Source: Granulicella pectinivorans (GTDB lineage: Bacteria; Acidobacteriota; Terriglobia; Terriglobales; Acidobacteriaceae). Taken from it: a stretch of 64,000 bases of DNA. The notes beneath the pieces are model-generated. The model was not told where the DNA came from, did no database searches, and worked only from the letters and a program-made list of their open reading frames with translations. A program made the translations under genes and the position numbers. The stretch's first letter is position 1, and every line of letters starts with the position of its first letter. Positions 53,735-63,440 of the stretch are shown here, in pieces. Location: the NCBI RefSeq assembly GCF_900114625.1, contig NZ_FOZL01000002.1, positions 310,001 to 374,000 of the forward strand. Direction: 5' to 3'.

Positions 53735-55801
53735 TTACGGGGTCTTTACAGCCGCAAAAAACGCTTCCACGTCTTCGATCGATTGGGTCAATCGATAGGG
53801 TGGCAGCGATTCCAGAAAGATTTTGCCGTAGCGTTGCCTCTGGATGCGCGGATCGAGCAGCATGAGCACGCCGCGATCATCCAGCGAACGGATAAGGCGG
53901 CCGAAGCCCTGCTTCAATGTGATGACCGCCGACGGAATCTGGTAGTCGAAGAAGGGTTTGCCACCCGCAAGCTCAATGGCCTCCATGCGCGCCCGGACGA
54001 TGGGGTCGGTAGGCACGGCGAAGGGGAGGCGGTCGATGATGACGCAGGAGAGTTGCTCGCCTTGCACATCAACGCCCTGCCAGAAAGAGCTCGTACCGAA
54101 CAGGATGGCATTGGGTGTTTCGCGGAACTGCTTCAGCAGAACATGGCGCGGTGCGGTGCCGTGCAGGAGCAGAGGATAGGGCAGCTCCGCGGCCATGCGG
54201 TCGTGCATCTGGCGCATCTGACGATAACTGGTGAAGAGGCAGAAGGCGCGGCCCTCCGTAATCTCCAGGACGCGACGGGTGCGCTCGGCGGCCTGCATGA
54301 AGAAGTCGTCTTCGCGTGGATCGGGCATGTTCGGAGGGAGATACAGCAGGGCCTGCTTCTGATAGTCGAAGTGGCTGGGCACGACGAGTTCGCGGGCGAA
54401 GTTGAGCCCGAGCCGCTTGGAGACATGCGCGAATGGGCTCTCGCCTGTGGGGCTGGCGACCGTGAGCGTCGCGGAGGTCAGGATGACCGACTGATAGATG
54501 TCGAAGAGCGACGCCGTCAGCAGGGCCGAGACATCGATCGGCGTGGCCTGGATATGCGTGTTGTACGCGGCCACGGCTCCGGCGTTCGTACGAGCCAGAT
54601 TGCGCACGCCTCCCATGGCACGGCGCTCGATCCAGAAGACGGTGTTGGGATCGTTGGTCTCGAGGAGGAACTTGAGATGGTTGCGGATATCGGCAGAACG
54701 GCGCGCGAGACCCTTGGTCTCATCCGCGCCCTTGATGCGGTCGAGATCGCCTTCGAGGCGGATCAGCGCGTTGGTGACCGAGACGTACGTATCGCCGGCC
54801 TCTTCGAGGAACTCCTCGCGATGCTCAAACGGCATGCGGCCTGGCCCCTGATTCTCGTTGGGGAGCGCGGAGAAGAAGATGCGAGCACGATCCTTCAACG
54901 TCGCACAGGAGCTCTCGATGGCGCTGGAAGACGCGTTCTTCGCGCGAAGAAAGATCTCCGTGTCGCGGGCGAGTTCGTCGAAGCGGGCGTTCGAGAGGCC
55001 GATGCCCAGGTAGTTCGAGGCAATTTCTTCGAGCTCATGCGCCTCATCGAAGATGACCATCGACGCCTCGGGCAGGATGCCGGCATCGGGCACTCCGGGT
55101 GCCTGCTGCTTGATCGCGAGGTCCGCAAAGAACAGATGGTGATTGACGATGACGATGTCGGATTCGAGGGCCTTGCGACGCATACTGGTGACGAAGCAGG
55201 ACTCGAAGGCGGGACAGGTCTGACCAAGGCAAGCCTCGGTGCGCGCGTCGAGCTTAGGCCACAGGATCGAGGTCTCGGGCAGGCCGTCGACCTCGGCGCG
55301 ATCGCCGGTCTCGGTCGTCTTCTCCCAGTTGGAGATGTGGTGGAACTGCTCGATCTCCTCAAGGCCCGTGAGCATGGGTGTGTCGCGCAGGGCATAGAGC
55401 TTCTGGCGGCAGAGATAGTTCTGGCGGCCCTTCATGTAACAGACCTTCAGAGGTCCGAGGAGAGACTCGAGGAACGGGACGTCCTTGAAGTAGAGCTGCT
55501 CCTGCAGGTTCTTGGTACCCGTGGAGATGATGACGCGCTGACGGCGCTCGCGGGCAAAGCGCAGGGCGGGCAGCAGGTAGGCAAGCGTCTTGCCGGTGCC
55601 GGTGCCAGCCTCGACGATGAGGTGCCGCTTGTCGGCGATGGCCTTTTCGATCGCCTGCGCCATCTCGTACTGGCCGGGACGGTGCTCGAAGGCGAGCGAC
55701 GACTTCGCCAGCGTGCCGCCGGGGGAGAAGAAGGCGCGGAGCGTCGGGAGCTTCTCGGCTGCCTGATTGGCCGCTGGAGTCGGGATGGAAGTGGGCGGCA
55801 T
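53735..55801 (-). CDS. dinG: DinG/XPD-like ATP-dependent DNA helicase
   Basis: 688 residues from the ATG at 55801 (MPPTSIPTPAANQAAEKLP); the frame is open 218 codons further but that part has no similarity. Walker A EAGTGTGKTLAY near 70, the iron-sulphur Cys set (CYMKGRQNYLC, CLGQTCPAFESC), DEAH box VIFDEAHELEE, then motifs ILTSATLT, FGTSSFWQGVDV and QGFGRLIRS. DinG helicases unwind forked DNA, R-loops and D-loops during repair. The YoaA-type reading is equally possible. Confidence 0.9.
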   Translation of the reverse strand: MPPTSIPTPAANQAAEKLPTLRAFFSPGGTLAKSSLAFEHRPGQYEMAQAIEKAIADKRHLIVEAGTGTGKTLAYLLPALRFARERRQRVIISTGTKNLQEQLYFKDVPFLESLLGPLKVCYMKGRQNYLCRQKLYALRDTPMLTGLEEIEQFHHISNWEKTTETGDRAEVDGLPETSILWPKLDARTEACLGQTCPAFESCFVTSMRRKALESDIVIVNHHLFFADLAIKQQAPGVPDAGILPEASMVIFDEAHELEEIASNYLGIGLSNARFDELARDTEIFLRAKNASSSAIESSCATLKDRARIFFSALPNENQGPGRMPFEHREEFLEEAGDTYVSVTNALIRLEGDLDRIKGADETKGLARRSADIRNHLKFLLETNDPNTVFWIERRAMGGVRNLARTNAGAVAAYNTHIQATPIDVSALLTASLFDIYQSVILTSATLTVASPTGESPFAHVSKRLGLNFARELVVPSHFDYQKQALLYLPPNMPDPREDDFFMQAAERTRRVLEITEGRAFCLFTSYRQMRQMHDRMAAELPYPLLLHGTAPRHVLLKQFRETPNAILFGTSSFWQGVDVQGEQLSCVIIDRLPFAVPTDPIVRARMEAIELAGGKPFFDYQIPSAVITLKQGFGRLIRSLDDRGVLMLLDPRIQRQRYGKIFLESLPPYRLTQSIEDVEAFFAAVKTP

Positions 55802-55936
55802 CGGAGGCGGCTGCTTCGATGATATCCGCTTGCGCGTGGGACATGGGGCGGAGGTGCGGCGGAAGAAAAGCGAATATACTGCTGCGAATCCCGAACGTCC
55901 CGTTTTGGTGTGGCGTGTGGAACCCTGGAGTTCAAC

Positions 55937-58198
55937 ATGAAGGTTGCGCAGTTCTCGGTTTGGATGGCTCTTGCGGCAAGCGCGGGAGCGGCAGTGCATA
56001 CGGCGAAGACGCCCGTCGACTATGTTTCCCCCAACATTGGCGGCATCGGGCAATTGCTGACGGCGACCTCTCCTCTGGTGCAACTTCCGCATGGGATGGT
56101 CCGGCTGGCACCGGTAACAACGCCGGAGATCAAGGATCGCTATCTCGCGGACAAGATCTATGGCTTTCCCGCAGGCGCGGGGACCATTATGGTCACGACC
56201 GGCATGCCGAGCACGATTCCAGCAGAGAACGCCTCGGAGTTCGATCACGACTTCGAGACCGCAACGCCTTACTTCTACAAGGTGGAACTGGCGACGTCGG
56301 GGGCCGCTGCCGCGTACACGGCGACCGCGGAGGCGGCGATCTACCGCTTCACGATTCCGGAGGCCGACCAGGGGCATATCGTGCTGATGCAGGGCGAGGA
56401 CGCCTTCCTGAAGACAGTGGGCACGCGTGCGGTGGCGGGGGGCATGCGGATTCATGGATCAACGGGGCCGCTGAGCGAAGTGAGTTCAATGGCGCGGCAG
56501 TATATCTATGCTGAGTTTTCCCAGCCTCTTGCCAGTGTCTCGACCTGGGTGGGAGGCGCGAGAGGCACAGCCACGGAGGTGCATGGGTCGCGGATTGGGT
56601 TGGCAGCTAGGGTGAGCGGGTTGGTCGAGGTGCGGATTGGCGTTTCCTACATCAGCGAAGAACAGGCGCACAGGAACCTGGACCGCGAGACGAAAGGGAA
56701 GAGCTTTGAAGCGCTGAAGTCCGCGAATCGCTCGGCTTGGGAGAAGGCTCTGGGGCAGGTAAAGGTCGACGGCGGAACCGAGAGCCAGAAGACGATCTTC
56801 TACACCGCGCTGTGGCGCTCGCTTGGGCGGATGACGAATATTACCGAGGACGGCAAGTATTACTCAGGCTTCGACCACGAAGTACACGATGCGGAAGGCC
56901 ACGATTTCTATAACGAAGACGGCCTCTGGGATACATTCCGGTCGATGCATCCGCTACAGCTTCTGCTGGATGGACACCGCCAGGAGGACATGGTGCGGTC
57001 CTACCTGCGGATGTATCAGCAGGGCGGTTGGCTCCCTTCGTTTCCGTCGATCGCAGGAGAGCAGGCGGTGATGATCGGGCACCACGCAGACCAGTTGATC
57101 CTGGACACGTATGCGAAAGGCTTTCGCGACTTCGATCTGTCGCTTGCTTACGAAGCGATGAAGAAGAACGCTACGGAAGCGACGATGCTCCCGTGGAAGC
57201 GCGGCGGGCTTACTTCCCTGGACAAGGTGTACCTGGAGAAGGGATTCTTCCCCTCGCTTGCGCTGGGCGAAGCGGAGACCGTGCCTGAGGTGACGCATGA
57301 GAAACGGCAGCCGGTATCTGTAACGCTCGAAGTGGCGTATGACGACTGGACTGTGAGCGAGGTAGCGAAGGCTCTGGGCAAAAGTGAGGATGCTGCGCTC
57401 TTCGCGCGGCGTGCACATAACTATGTGAATCTCTTCAACGCGGAGACGGGCTTTATGGCTCCGAAGAGCGCGGATGGGAAGTGGGTGGAGAAGTTCGACC
57501 CGAAGAACGGTGGCGGACAGGGCGGTCGCGAGTACACGACCGAGGTGGATTCATGGCTCTACACCTTTAGCGTGCAGCATGATCCCGAAGGGCTGATCCG
57601 TCTGATGGGTGGACGCGATGCCTTCAACAAACGTCTCGATCAGTTGTTCGTCGAGCAGTACGACACCAGCAAGTTTCACTTCCTGGGCCAGTTTCCGGAT
57701 GCAACCGGATTGGTTGGGCTGTATGCGCAGGGCAATGAGCCGAGCCTGCACATTCCCTACATGTATGACTTCTCCGGCCAGCCGTGGAAGGCGCAAAAGA
57801 GACTTCGTCAATTGATGGATGTCTGGTACACCGATGGGCCGTTGGGGATCTCGGGCGACGATGATGGCGGCGAGCTTTCCTCGTGGTACGTCCTCTCCGC
57901 AATGGGCTTTTATCCGGAGTGCCCGGGAAGTCCGGTCTATGAGATCGGCAGCCCTATCTTTACGCGGTCGGCGATTACGCTGGGCAATGGCAAGGTGTTT
58001 GCCGTTGTTGCGGAGGGCGCCTCCGCGCAGAACAAGTACATCCAGTCGGCCATATTGAACGGCGCTCCATGGAGCAAACCCTGGTTCTCGCACGCGGATA
58101 TTGCGCAGGGTGGGACCCTGAAACTCGTCATGGGACCGAAACCAAACGTGAATTGGGGTAGTTTGCCCGCAGATGCACCGCCTTCCATGACCCATTGA
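55937..58198 (+). CDS. GH92 family alpha-mannosidase
   Basis: 753 residues from the ATG at 55937 (MKVAQFSVWMALAASAGAA, signal peptide), with GGAG upstream. N-terminal beta-sandwich and C-terminal (alpha/alpha)6 barrel of GH92: YVSPNIGGIGQ, QLPHGMVRLAP, NEDGLWDTFRSMHPL, GNEPSLHIPYMYDFSG and GDDDGGELSSWYVLSAMGF, including the conserved acidic residues. The family removes alpha-mannose residues from glycans in a calcium-dependent way. Divergent from dinG. Confidence 0.92.
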   Translation: MKVAQFSVWMALAASAGAAVHTAKTPVDYVSPNIGGIGQLLTATSPLVQLPHGMVRLAPVTTPEIKDRYLADKIYGFPAGAGTIMVTTGMPSTIPAENASEFDHDFETATPYFYKVELATSGAAAAYTATAEAAIYRFTIPEADQGHIVLMQGEDAFLKTVGTRAVAGGMRIHGSTGPLSEVSSMARQYIYAEFSQPLASVSTWVGGARGTATEVHGSRIGLAARVSGLVEVRIGVSYISEEQAHRNLDRETKGKSFEALKSANRSAWEKALGQVKVDGGTESQKTIFYTALWRSLGRMTNITEDGKYYSGFDHEVHDAEGHDFYNEDGLWDTFRSMHPLQLLLDGHRQEDMVRSYLRMYQQGGWLPSFPSIAGEQAVMIGHHADQLILDTYAKGFRDFDLSLAYEAMKKNATEATMLPWKRGGLTSLDKVYLEKGFFPSLALGEAETVPEVTHEKRQPVSVTLEVAYDDWTVSEVAKALGKSEDAALFARRAHNYVNLFNAETGFMAPKSADGKWVEKFDPKNGGGQGGREYTTEVDSWLYTFSVQHDPEGLIRLMGGRDAFNKRLDQLFVEQYDTSKFHFLGQFPDATGLVGLYAQGNEPSLHIPYMYDFSGQPWKAQKRLRQLMDVWYTDGPLGISGDDDGGELSSWYVLSAMGFYPECPGSPVYEIGSPIFTRSAITLGNGKVFAVVAEGASAQNKYIQSAILNGAPWSKPWFSHADIAQGGTLKLVMGPKPNVNWGSLPADAPPSMTH

Positions 58199-58257
58199 GC
58201 GTGCCTGCCCACCTATAATGGTGGGTGGACGCGTGGCGTCGAGAGAAGGCATGTCGG

Positions 58258-60216
58258 ATGGCGAATAAAGACGGTAGCAAAAGGTTAGGCAAGAAACACA
58301 GGCAGGCGGCGACGCGGCCGAAGAAGGGTCGCGCGCCGAAGTCGACGCCGACGACCGGAGCAGTCGATCCACGCAAACGGAAGGTGCTCTCGACCAAGAA
58401 GGCCGAGGCCAACAAGCTGGCGCATGTGCCGAAGCGTTCTCCTGAGCGTGAGACGAAGAAGACGATCGCCCCGGAACCTGGTCCGGCGAAGAAGAAGGAC
58501 ACGCGACCGGCGGACGGGATCGTCGGCCGGCAGAAGCCGAACTCCATGAACATGGGGGACCGGGACGACTGGCGCGATGTGGAGTTTCTTGCCGCGCAAC
58601 TCACGATCGAGACCGAGAAACCAGATGCGAAGGATCTGCCTCTGGTCGCAATCTGCGGACGACCCAACGTGGGTAAGAGCACACTGTTCAACCGTCTGAC
58701 CGGGTCGCGGCGCTCGATTGTGGGCGACGAGCCGGGCATTACGCGGGACCGGATCTACGGGCAGATGGAGTGGTTTGGGCGTGAGGCGCGGCTGGTCGAT
58801 ACGGGCGGTGTAGTGCCCGATGACGAGGCGCTGATTCCTTCGGAGATCTTCCGGCAGGCGCAGGTGGCGCTCGAAGAGGCCGACTCGATCGTCATGGTGG
58901 TCGATGGACGTTCGGAGCTGGCATCGCCGGATATGGAACTGGCGCGGCTTCTGCTGCGCGGGGGCAAGCCATTGTTCCTCGCCGTGAACAAGATGGACTC
59001 CGAATCGATGTACTGGCAGGCGGAAAACTTCCGTCAGCTTGGCTTCCGCAACGTGGTGCCAATCTCGGCGGAGCACAACGGCGGCATCGGCGACCTGCTG
59101 GATGAGGTCTTCGCTTCCCTGCCTGAACCGAAGACGGAAGAAGACTTCGACGAGACTCCGACGGAAGTGATGATGACGGAGATCGACGAGGAGACCGAAG
59201 ACTCCGACGGTGCGTGGACGGCTCCCGAGGCGCTGACGGAGGACGAGGTACGCGACCGGCTTGAGGCTGAGCGGGATGCGGATCGCCTTGCGGCACAGGT
59301 ATATCTCGAGGACCAGCCGACGGCACCGACCGAGCGTCCGCGGATGCTGCGGTCGCATGGTGAGCATGTCTTGAAAGAGACGAAGGTCGCGATTATTGGT
59401 CGGCCCAATGTTGGGAAGAGCACGATGCTGAATGCTCTGACCGGCACCGAGCGGGCGATCGTTTCGCCGATTGCCGGGACCACGCGCGATGCGGTCGATG
59501 AAGTGGTCGAACGAGGCGGGCATAGTTTCCGGTTTGTCGATACGGCCGGAATTCGGCGCAAGGGCAAGACCAAGCTCATGGCGGAGAAGCTGTCGGTCAT
59601 TATGGCCCGGAAGCATCTTGAGGCGGCGGACGTTTCGCTGCTGGTGATCGATGCAACCGAGGGTGTGACGGGGCTGGACGCCAATATTGGCGGGTATGCG
59701 CATGAAAGTGGCCGGTCCGTGATCATCGTCGTGAACAAGTGGGACCTGATGACGAAGGTGGGCAAGGACGGGATGCGCCTGTGGGATGGCAAGCCGCCGG
59801 CCGACCAGAAGATCTACGAGCAGGACGTTCGGGACGCGCTGAAGTACCTGGAATACGCACCTTTGCTTTTCGTTTCGGCGCTGGACGGCAAAGGCGTGGA
59901 TGCCATGTTCAAGAAGGTCGAGCTGGTGTCGCGTGAGCGCCGCAAGCGCGTCACGACGGGCCAGATGAACAAGTTCCTGGACAAGGTCGACTTCCAGAAG
60001 GCTTCGGTGCCGATGAATAAACGCGTTCGCATTTATTACATGACCCAGGCCGCTGTGGCTCCGCCTACGTTTGTGCTGTTCACGGATAAGGATGTGAAGA
60101 TGCACTTCTCGTTCGAGCGGTTCCTGGCGAACCAGATTCGAGAGCACTTCGGGTTTATCGGGTCGCCGATCTGGTTCAAGATCAAGGCCCGTAACAAGAA
60201 GAAGGAAGACAAATAG
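58258..60216 (+). CDS. der: Ribosome-associated GTPase Der with N-terminal and interdomain extensions
   Basis: 652 residues from the ATG at 58258 (MANKDGSKRLGKKHRQAA). Two Era-like GTPase domains: GRPNVGKSTLF at about 134-144 and a second GRPNVGKSTML at about 384-394, with DTGGVV/DTAGIR, NKMD and NKWD, followed by the C-terminal KH-like domain ending NKKKEDK. Der acts in 50S maturation and is normally 440-490 residues. Here about 125 Lys-rich residues precede the first domain and an acidic stretch of roughly 80 (EEDFDETPTEVMMTEIDEE) separates the domains. A later start near Met97-99 would remove most of the first addition. Confidence 0.92.
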   Translation: MANKDGSKRLGKKHRQAATRPKKGRAPKSTPTTGAVDPRKRKVLSTKKAEANKLAHVPKRSPERETKKTIAPEPGPAKKKDTRPADGIVGRQKPNSMNMGDRDDWRDVEFLAAQLTIETEKPDAKDLPLVAICGRPNVGKSTLFNRLTGSRRSIVGDEPGITRDRIYGQMEWFGREARLVDTGGVVPDDEALIPSEIFRQAQVALEEADSIVMVVDGRSELASPDMELARLLLRGGKPLFLAVNKMDSESMYWQAENFRQLGFRNVVPISAEHNGGIGDLLDEVFASLPEPKTEEDFDETPTEVMMTEIDEETEDSDGAWTAPEALTEDEVRDRLEAERDADRLAAQVYLEDQPTAPTERPRMLRSHGEHVLKETKVAIIGRPNVGKSTMLNALTGTERAIVSPIAGTTRDAVDEVVERGGHSFRFVDTAGIRRKGKTKLMAEKLSVIMARKHLEAADVSLLVIDATEGVTGLDANIGGYAHESGRSVIIVVNKWDLMTKVGKDGMRLWDGKPPADQKIYEQDVRDALKYLEYAPLLFVSALDGKGVDAMFKKVELVSRERRKRVTTGQMNKFLDKVDFQKASVPMNKRVRIYYMTQAAVAPPTFVLFTDKDVKMHFSFERFLANQIREHFGFIGSPIWFKIKARNKKKEDK

Positions 60217-60453
60217 GTCCGACCTCCTGCCTGAAAAGTGGTATGAAAGTGCACCGATTTCGGTGCACTTTTCTTTTTGCCCGTATCCTGGCGTTCTAAA
60301 GGGGTTACGGGTGCGCCATGCGAAAATCCCCATGTTTCACCAGAACACTTTGGGACGGTAAAACGTGGAGAAATGCATGGAAAATATGGCCAACGGACCA
60401 GAAAAGCACGTCGCGGTCAAAGTGGTATGGTCGCGCGTCGCTTACCGCACAGC
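60216..60453 (+). repeat. 238-bp imperfect repeat, copy B (downstream of der)
   Basis: Begins at the last base of the der stop (TAGGTCCGACC) and runs in the same direction as der. It aligns with 46138-46376 read on the minus strand. Both open with GGTC-N-GACCTCC, then AAAAGTGGTATGAA, the GTGCAC hairpin, GCCCGTATCCTG, GTTCTAAAGG and CATGTTTCACCAGA. Small open frames inside are discussed as non-coding in the findings. Confidence 0.85.
60246..60278 (+). terminator. Terminator of der (within repeat copy B)
   Basis: AAGTGCACCG (60247-60256), ATTT loop, CGGTGCACTT (60261-60270), then TTCTTTTT: a canonical intrinsic terminator 30 bp after the der stop. Confidence 0.88.
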
Positions 60454-60494
60454 TGTGCTTTTATCAGCCCCATCGGGAGCAGGGCAACAAGAAA

Positions 60495-60520
60495 CCCGCC
60501 GCGATTTGTTTCGCGGCGGG
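60495..60520 (-). terminator. Terminator of the SYLF-domain gene
   Basis: Stem CCCGCCGCGA (60495-60504) with TCGCGGCGGG (60511-60520), followed on the minus strand by TTTCTTGTT. It lies 25 bp past the end of the 60546-61247 gene. Confidence 0.8.
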
Positions 60521-60545
60521 CGTTCGTTTGGATCGATGCTGCGGG

Positions 60546-61247
60546 TTAGTTGGCCTTCTGTGCGCGGCCCTTGCGGAAGAGCTCGTTGACGGTCCGGATG
60601 AAGTGGGCTGCTACCCGAGGGGTCGGGACGGCACCGCTGAGGACCTTCTGGTAGGGGACGTCGTCGCCATACAGTGCGGCGGTGTCCTTCACGTTCTGAT
60701 TGACTTCGTCGCCCTGCAGATCGATGCCGGCGAAGAGTCCCTTGTTGCGGGAGTAGGTGAGGAATTCGGCGTTGGCCAGTTCGGTCGTTGAGGCCTGGGC
60801 GCTACGTCCGACGGGACCGGCTGCAACGGAGGCGTCTCCGCCGAGCTTGACCTTCTCGTGGAGGAGGTGCTGGGCGGCCTTGTGGCTGCGACCGATGAGG
60901 ACGAGGTCGGTGGACTGGCCGCCGATCTGGAAGCCGAAGCTGGCGCCCGCCATCTGGACGAAGACGGGTGCGCTCCAGCCGCGGGGGGTGCGGCAGGTTG
61001 CGACTCCCTGACCGTACTCGCCGCCGAAGATGAAGGCTCCCTTTTTGAAGGCGGGGACGACGATGACGCACTGGGCGGAGGCAGCGATGTCGAGCGGGAT
61101 GCCCTTGTCGGGGGTGTCCATGAGTTCGTGGAGGATGCTGTGGGCCGCTTCGATGCGGTGGACGAGCTTCTCCGGGGCTTGCGCCTGAGCAGCGGGCGCG
61201 GCGAGGATGCTGACGGCTACGAGCGCTGAGGCAATGAGGTTACGCAT
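60546..61247 (-). CDS. SYLF (DUF500/Ysc84)-domain lipid-binding protein
   Basis: 233 residues from the ATG at 61247 (MRNLIASALVAVSILAAPA, signal peptide), with AGGAG 4 nt upstream. The SYLF domain covers about residues 35-215: CVIVVPAFKKGAFIFGGEYG, GWSAPVFVQMAGASFGFQIG, STDLVLIG and a conserved Gly-rich stretch. In eukaryotes the domain binds phosphoinositides; bacterial secreted members are thought to interact with lipids. The frame is open 72 codons upstream, without similarity. Confidence 0.85.
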   Translation of the reverse strand: MRNLIASALVAVSILAAPAAQAQAPEKLVHRIEAAHSILHELMDTPDKGIPLDIAASAQCVIVVPAFKKGAFIFGGEYGQGVATCRTPRGWSAPVFVQMAGASFGFQIGGQSTDLVLIGRSHKAAQHLLHEKVKLGGDASVAAGPVGRSAQASTTELANAEFLTYSRNKGLFAGIDLQGDEVNQNVKDTAALYGDDVPYQKVLSGAVPTPRVAAHFIRTVNELFRKGRAQKAN

Positions 61248-61476
61248 GGGACTCCTTTTATCGGTTCCCTTTGTTGGAGAGCGTTTGCGGTGTCTTCGTT
61301 GTATCGCGGAGAAAAGAAAGGCTGGATGGGGCGGACTGATCGTCGCGGCCTCGCCTGGGCGGCGGGGATTCTTTTGCGGACGGGCGTTCTGGAGTGGCGC
61401 ATTCGAACTGCTGATGCTATGGGCGTTTATGAGGATTGATGCTCCAAGTGCGATACGGGCCATGGTCTACCGATGG

Positions 61477-63267
61477 TCAGTGGTCGCCAACTGAAAGTGG
61501 CATCTTGATCAAGCTATCGCTATGCCAGCGAACTACAAGCGGAACGCCAGCATCCTTGATGGACTCGTCGCTCACGTCGTTTCCGGTTCCATAGTTGATC
61601 TGGGCATAGGGATTCTTATTGACGTCCAACAGCACTACCAGCTTGCTGCCCGGAGCCATCACGCGGCTCACCACATTCGTCGCGAACGGTATCCTGACCG
61701 ATTTTCCAGGCGTCAGGAGAACGCGCTTCTCCGGGTGTCCAGCGTAGCTTGCACGCCCCAGCCAATAGCCAAGGTGGAATAGCCGTCCATCTGCCATCTG
61801 TTCAAACACTGCCACTACGAGGTCGGCATCTTTCTTGTTGAGCGTTACATCAAGCTCTCCTGTAAAGGCTCCGCTCATGGTTTGAGGCTTTGCGAACGGC
61901 TTGCTGGCGTAGACCATCTCCGTGACCGGCCCATCGTCTTCAAGCTTTGCTTCGATGATGGGACGAGGGTAATAGTGCATGCCATTCAACGTGGAGCGAT
62001 CAGCGAGGTCCACCGTCTCGGTGACTGCCGCGCTCTTATCACCGTTTTGTGGAAGGAGTGAGTAGTGTCCCTCGTCCTTTACGCTGCTGAAGTAGAACGG
62101 AGTTTGCTGTTGTGTCATTTGGGCCAGCGATGAAGCGTGATGCCACTCATTCGCTCCCATGACCTCAAAGTTGATTTTGTCTTTCAGCAACTTAGGCTTT
62201 GGGCCTCCACGCATGACGTAATCCATCCATTGATATTCAAGTTCAGGTGTACTGAACTGCGCTGCGGGATCGATGGTGTACCCGCGCAAAACCTTGGCCT
62301 TTTCAATGCGGTGACTCCCGATATGGTCATAGGGACCGATGACGACATAATCTTCCGCCCGCGCATTGTATTGAGCGTGCTCTCGTACAAAGTCCAGCGC
62401 CGACTGTTGTGCATCGTCGTAATAGCCGGTGATGGTAAGAACCGGAATGTTGATCTGCGCGAAATCCTGTTTGTAGGGCACCATGTCCTGCCAGAATTTG
62501 TCGTACGCAGGATGCTGAAGCCAGCGCTGCAGCAAGGGATTTGGCTGCCCGTCAATCTGGTCGATCTTGCGATACGGTTCGCCGCTCGCGAACCACTTCT
62601 CCTGCATCCGCTGCCAGCGGGCGGAGTCGTTGTTGGCCTTATCGTCCAGCAGCTTGTTGGCCGTAACGTAGAACGCCCAACTGTAGTTGGCATTCAGAAA
62701 GATGTTGTTGGCCATCGGAAGACCATCTCCGGGAATGGCTGCCGCCGAAACGGCAATGGTTTTCAACGCGGGGTGAAGCTTCTTTGCTGCCGCCCAGGCC
62801 GTGTACCCCTGGTAGCTTCCTCCTCGCATCCCGACCTGACCGTCGCTCCAGGGCTGCTTCGCAATCCAGTCAATGACGTCATACCCATCCGAGGCCTCGT
62901 GCTCGTAGGGCACGATAGGGTCCGGGCTGAGGCGTTTGCCACGCGTATCGGCTATGACGCCCACGTAGCCGTGGTCCGCTGCATCTTTCGCTTTAGCAAG
63001 TTGTGCAGGCGGATCCGTATATATATCGACCGTCAGCACCGCAGGTAGCCTTTCGGCAGTCCCCTTTTTTTTCACCACGACCGCCGAGACAACACCACCG
63101 TCTCGCATGGGAATCAGAACCTTGTCCCAAATCTGATAGTCGCTGTCAGGATGAGCTGAGGGAGGCTGGGGCTGCTGAGCCGTAGCTGCAGCACGACCTG
63201 CGAACAGCGTTACTAAAACCAAAAGTACCTTTGCGACCCAACGCTGCGCAAACCGGGGGATCATCAT
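61477..63267 (-). CDS. CocE/NonD family hydrolase (X-Pro dipeptidyl-peptidase S15-like)
   Basis: 596 residues starting MMIPRFAQRWVAKVLLVLV (signal peptide to about residue 32). Alpha/beta hydrolase domain with YEHEASDGYDVIDWIAKQPW, the nucleophile Ser in MRGGSYQGYTAW, and YDHIGSHR supplying the late His; the C-terminal jelly-roll domain (FTGELDVTLNKKDADLVVAV) is typical of the CocE/S15 group. Members hydrolyse acyl esters or N-terminal X-Pro peptides; substrate unknown. Confidence 0.88.
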   Translation of the reverse strand: MMIPRFAQRWVAKVLLVLVTLFAGRAAATAQQPQPPSAHPDSDYQIWDKVLIPMRDGGVVSAVVVKKKGTAERLPAVLTVDIYTDPPAQLAKAKDAADHGYVGVIADTRGKRLSPDPIVPYEHEASDGYDVIDWIAKQPWSDGQVGMRGGSYQGYTAWAAAKKLHPALKTIAVSAAAIPGDGLPMANNIFLNANYSWAFYVTANKLLDDKANNDSARWQRMQEKWFASGEPYRKIDQIDGQPNPLLQRWLQHPAYDKFWQDMVPYKQDFAQINIPVLTITGYYDDAQQSALDFVREHAQYNARAEDYVVIGPYDHIGSHRIEKAKVLRGYTIDPAAQFSTPELEYQWMDYVMRGGPKPKLLKDKINFEVMGANEWHHASSLAQMTQQQTPFYFSSVKDEGHYSLLPQNGDKSAAVTETVDLADRSTLNGMHYYPRPIIEAKLEDDGPVTEMVYASKPFAKPQTMSGAFTGELDVTLNKKDADLVVAVFEQMADGRLFHLGYWLGRASYAGHPEKRVLLTPGKSVRIPFATNVVSRVMAPGSKLVVLLDVNKNPYAQINYGTGNDVSDESIKDAGVPLVVRWHSDSLIKMPLSVGDH

Positions 63268-63440
63268 GATGACGAGCCTACCAAAAGGGACAAATCGCCG
63301 AGTATCTCATCGACGTGGTGAACGGTCCTGATATGGCCACGAAAGGCAACTGCAACGGCAGAAGCAGGTTCCTTCTTTGGGGGATGACAACAAGAAAGGA
63401 CACGGCGAGGACCGGCGAACGTGATTCGGCTGATGCTTCG

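Noticed and set aside
58195..58219. Promoter for der from TTGAGC and TATAAT
   Set aside because: TATAAT at 58214-58219 is perfect but the only TTGA-like hexamer is 13 bp away, too close for a sigma-70 promoter.
60277..60549. Small protein encoded in repeat copy B
   Set aside because: Same reasoning; the frame also extends past the repeat into a terminator for the neighbouring gene.
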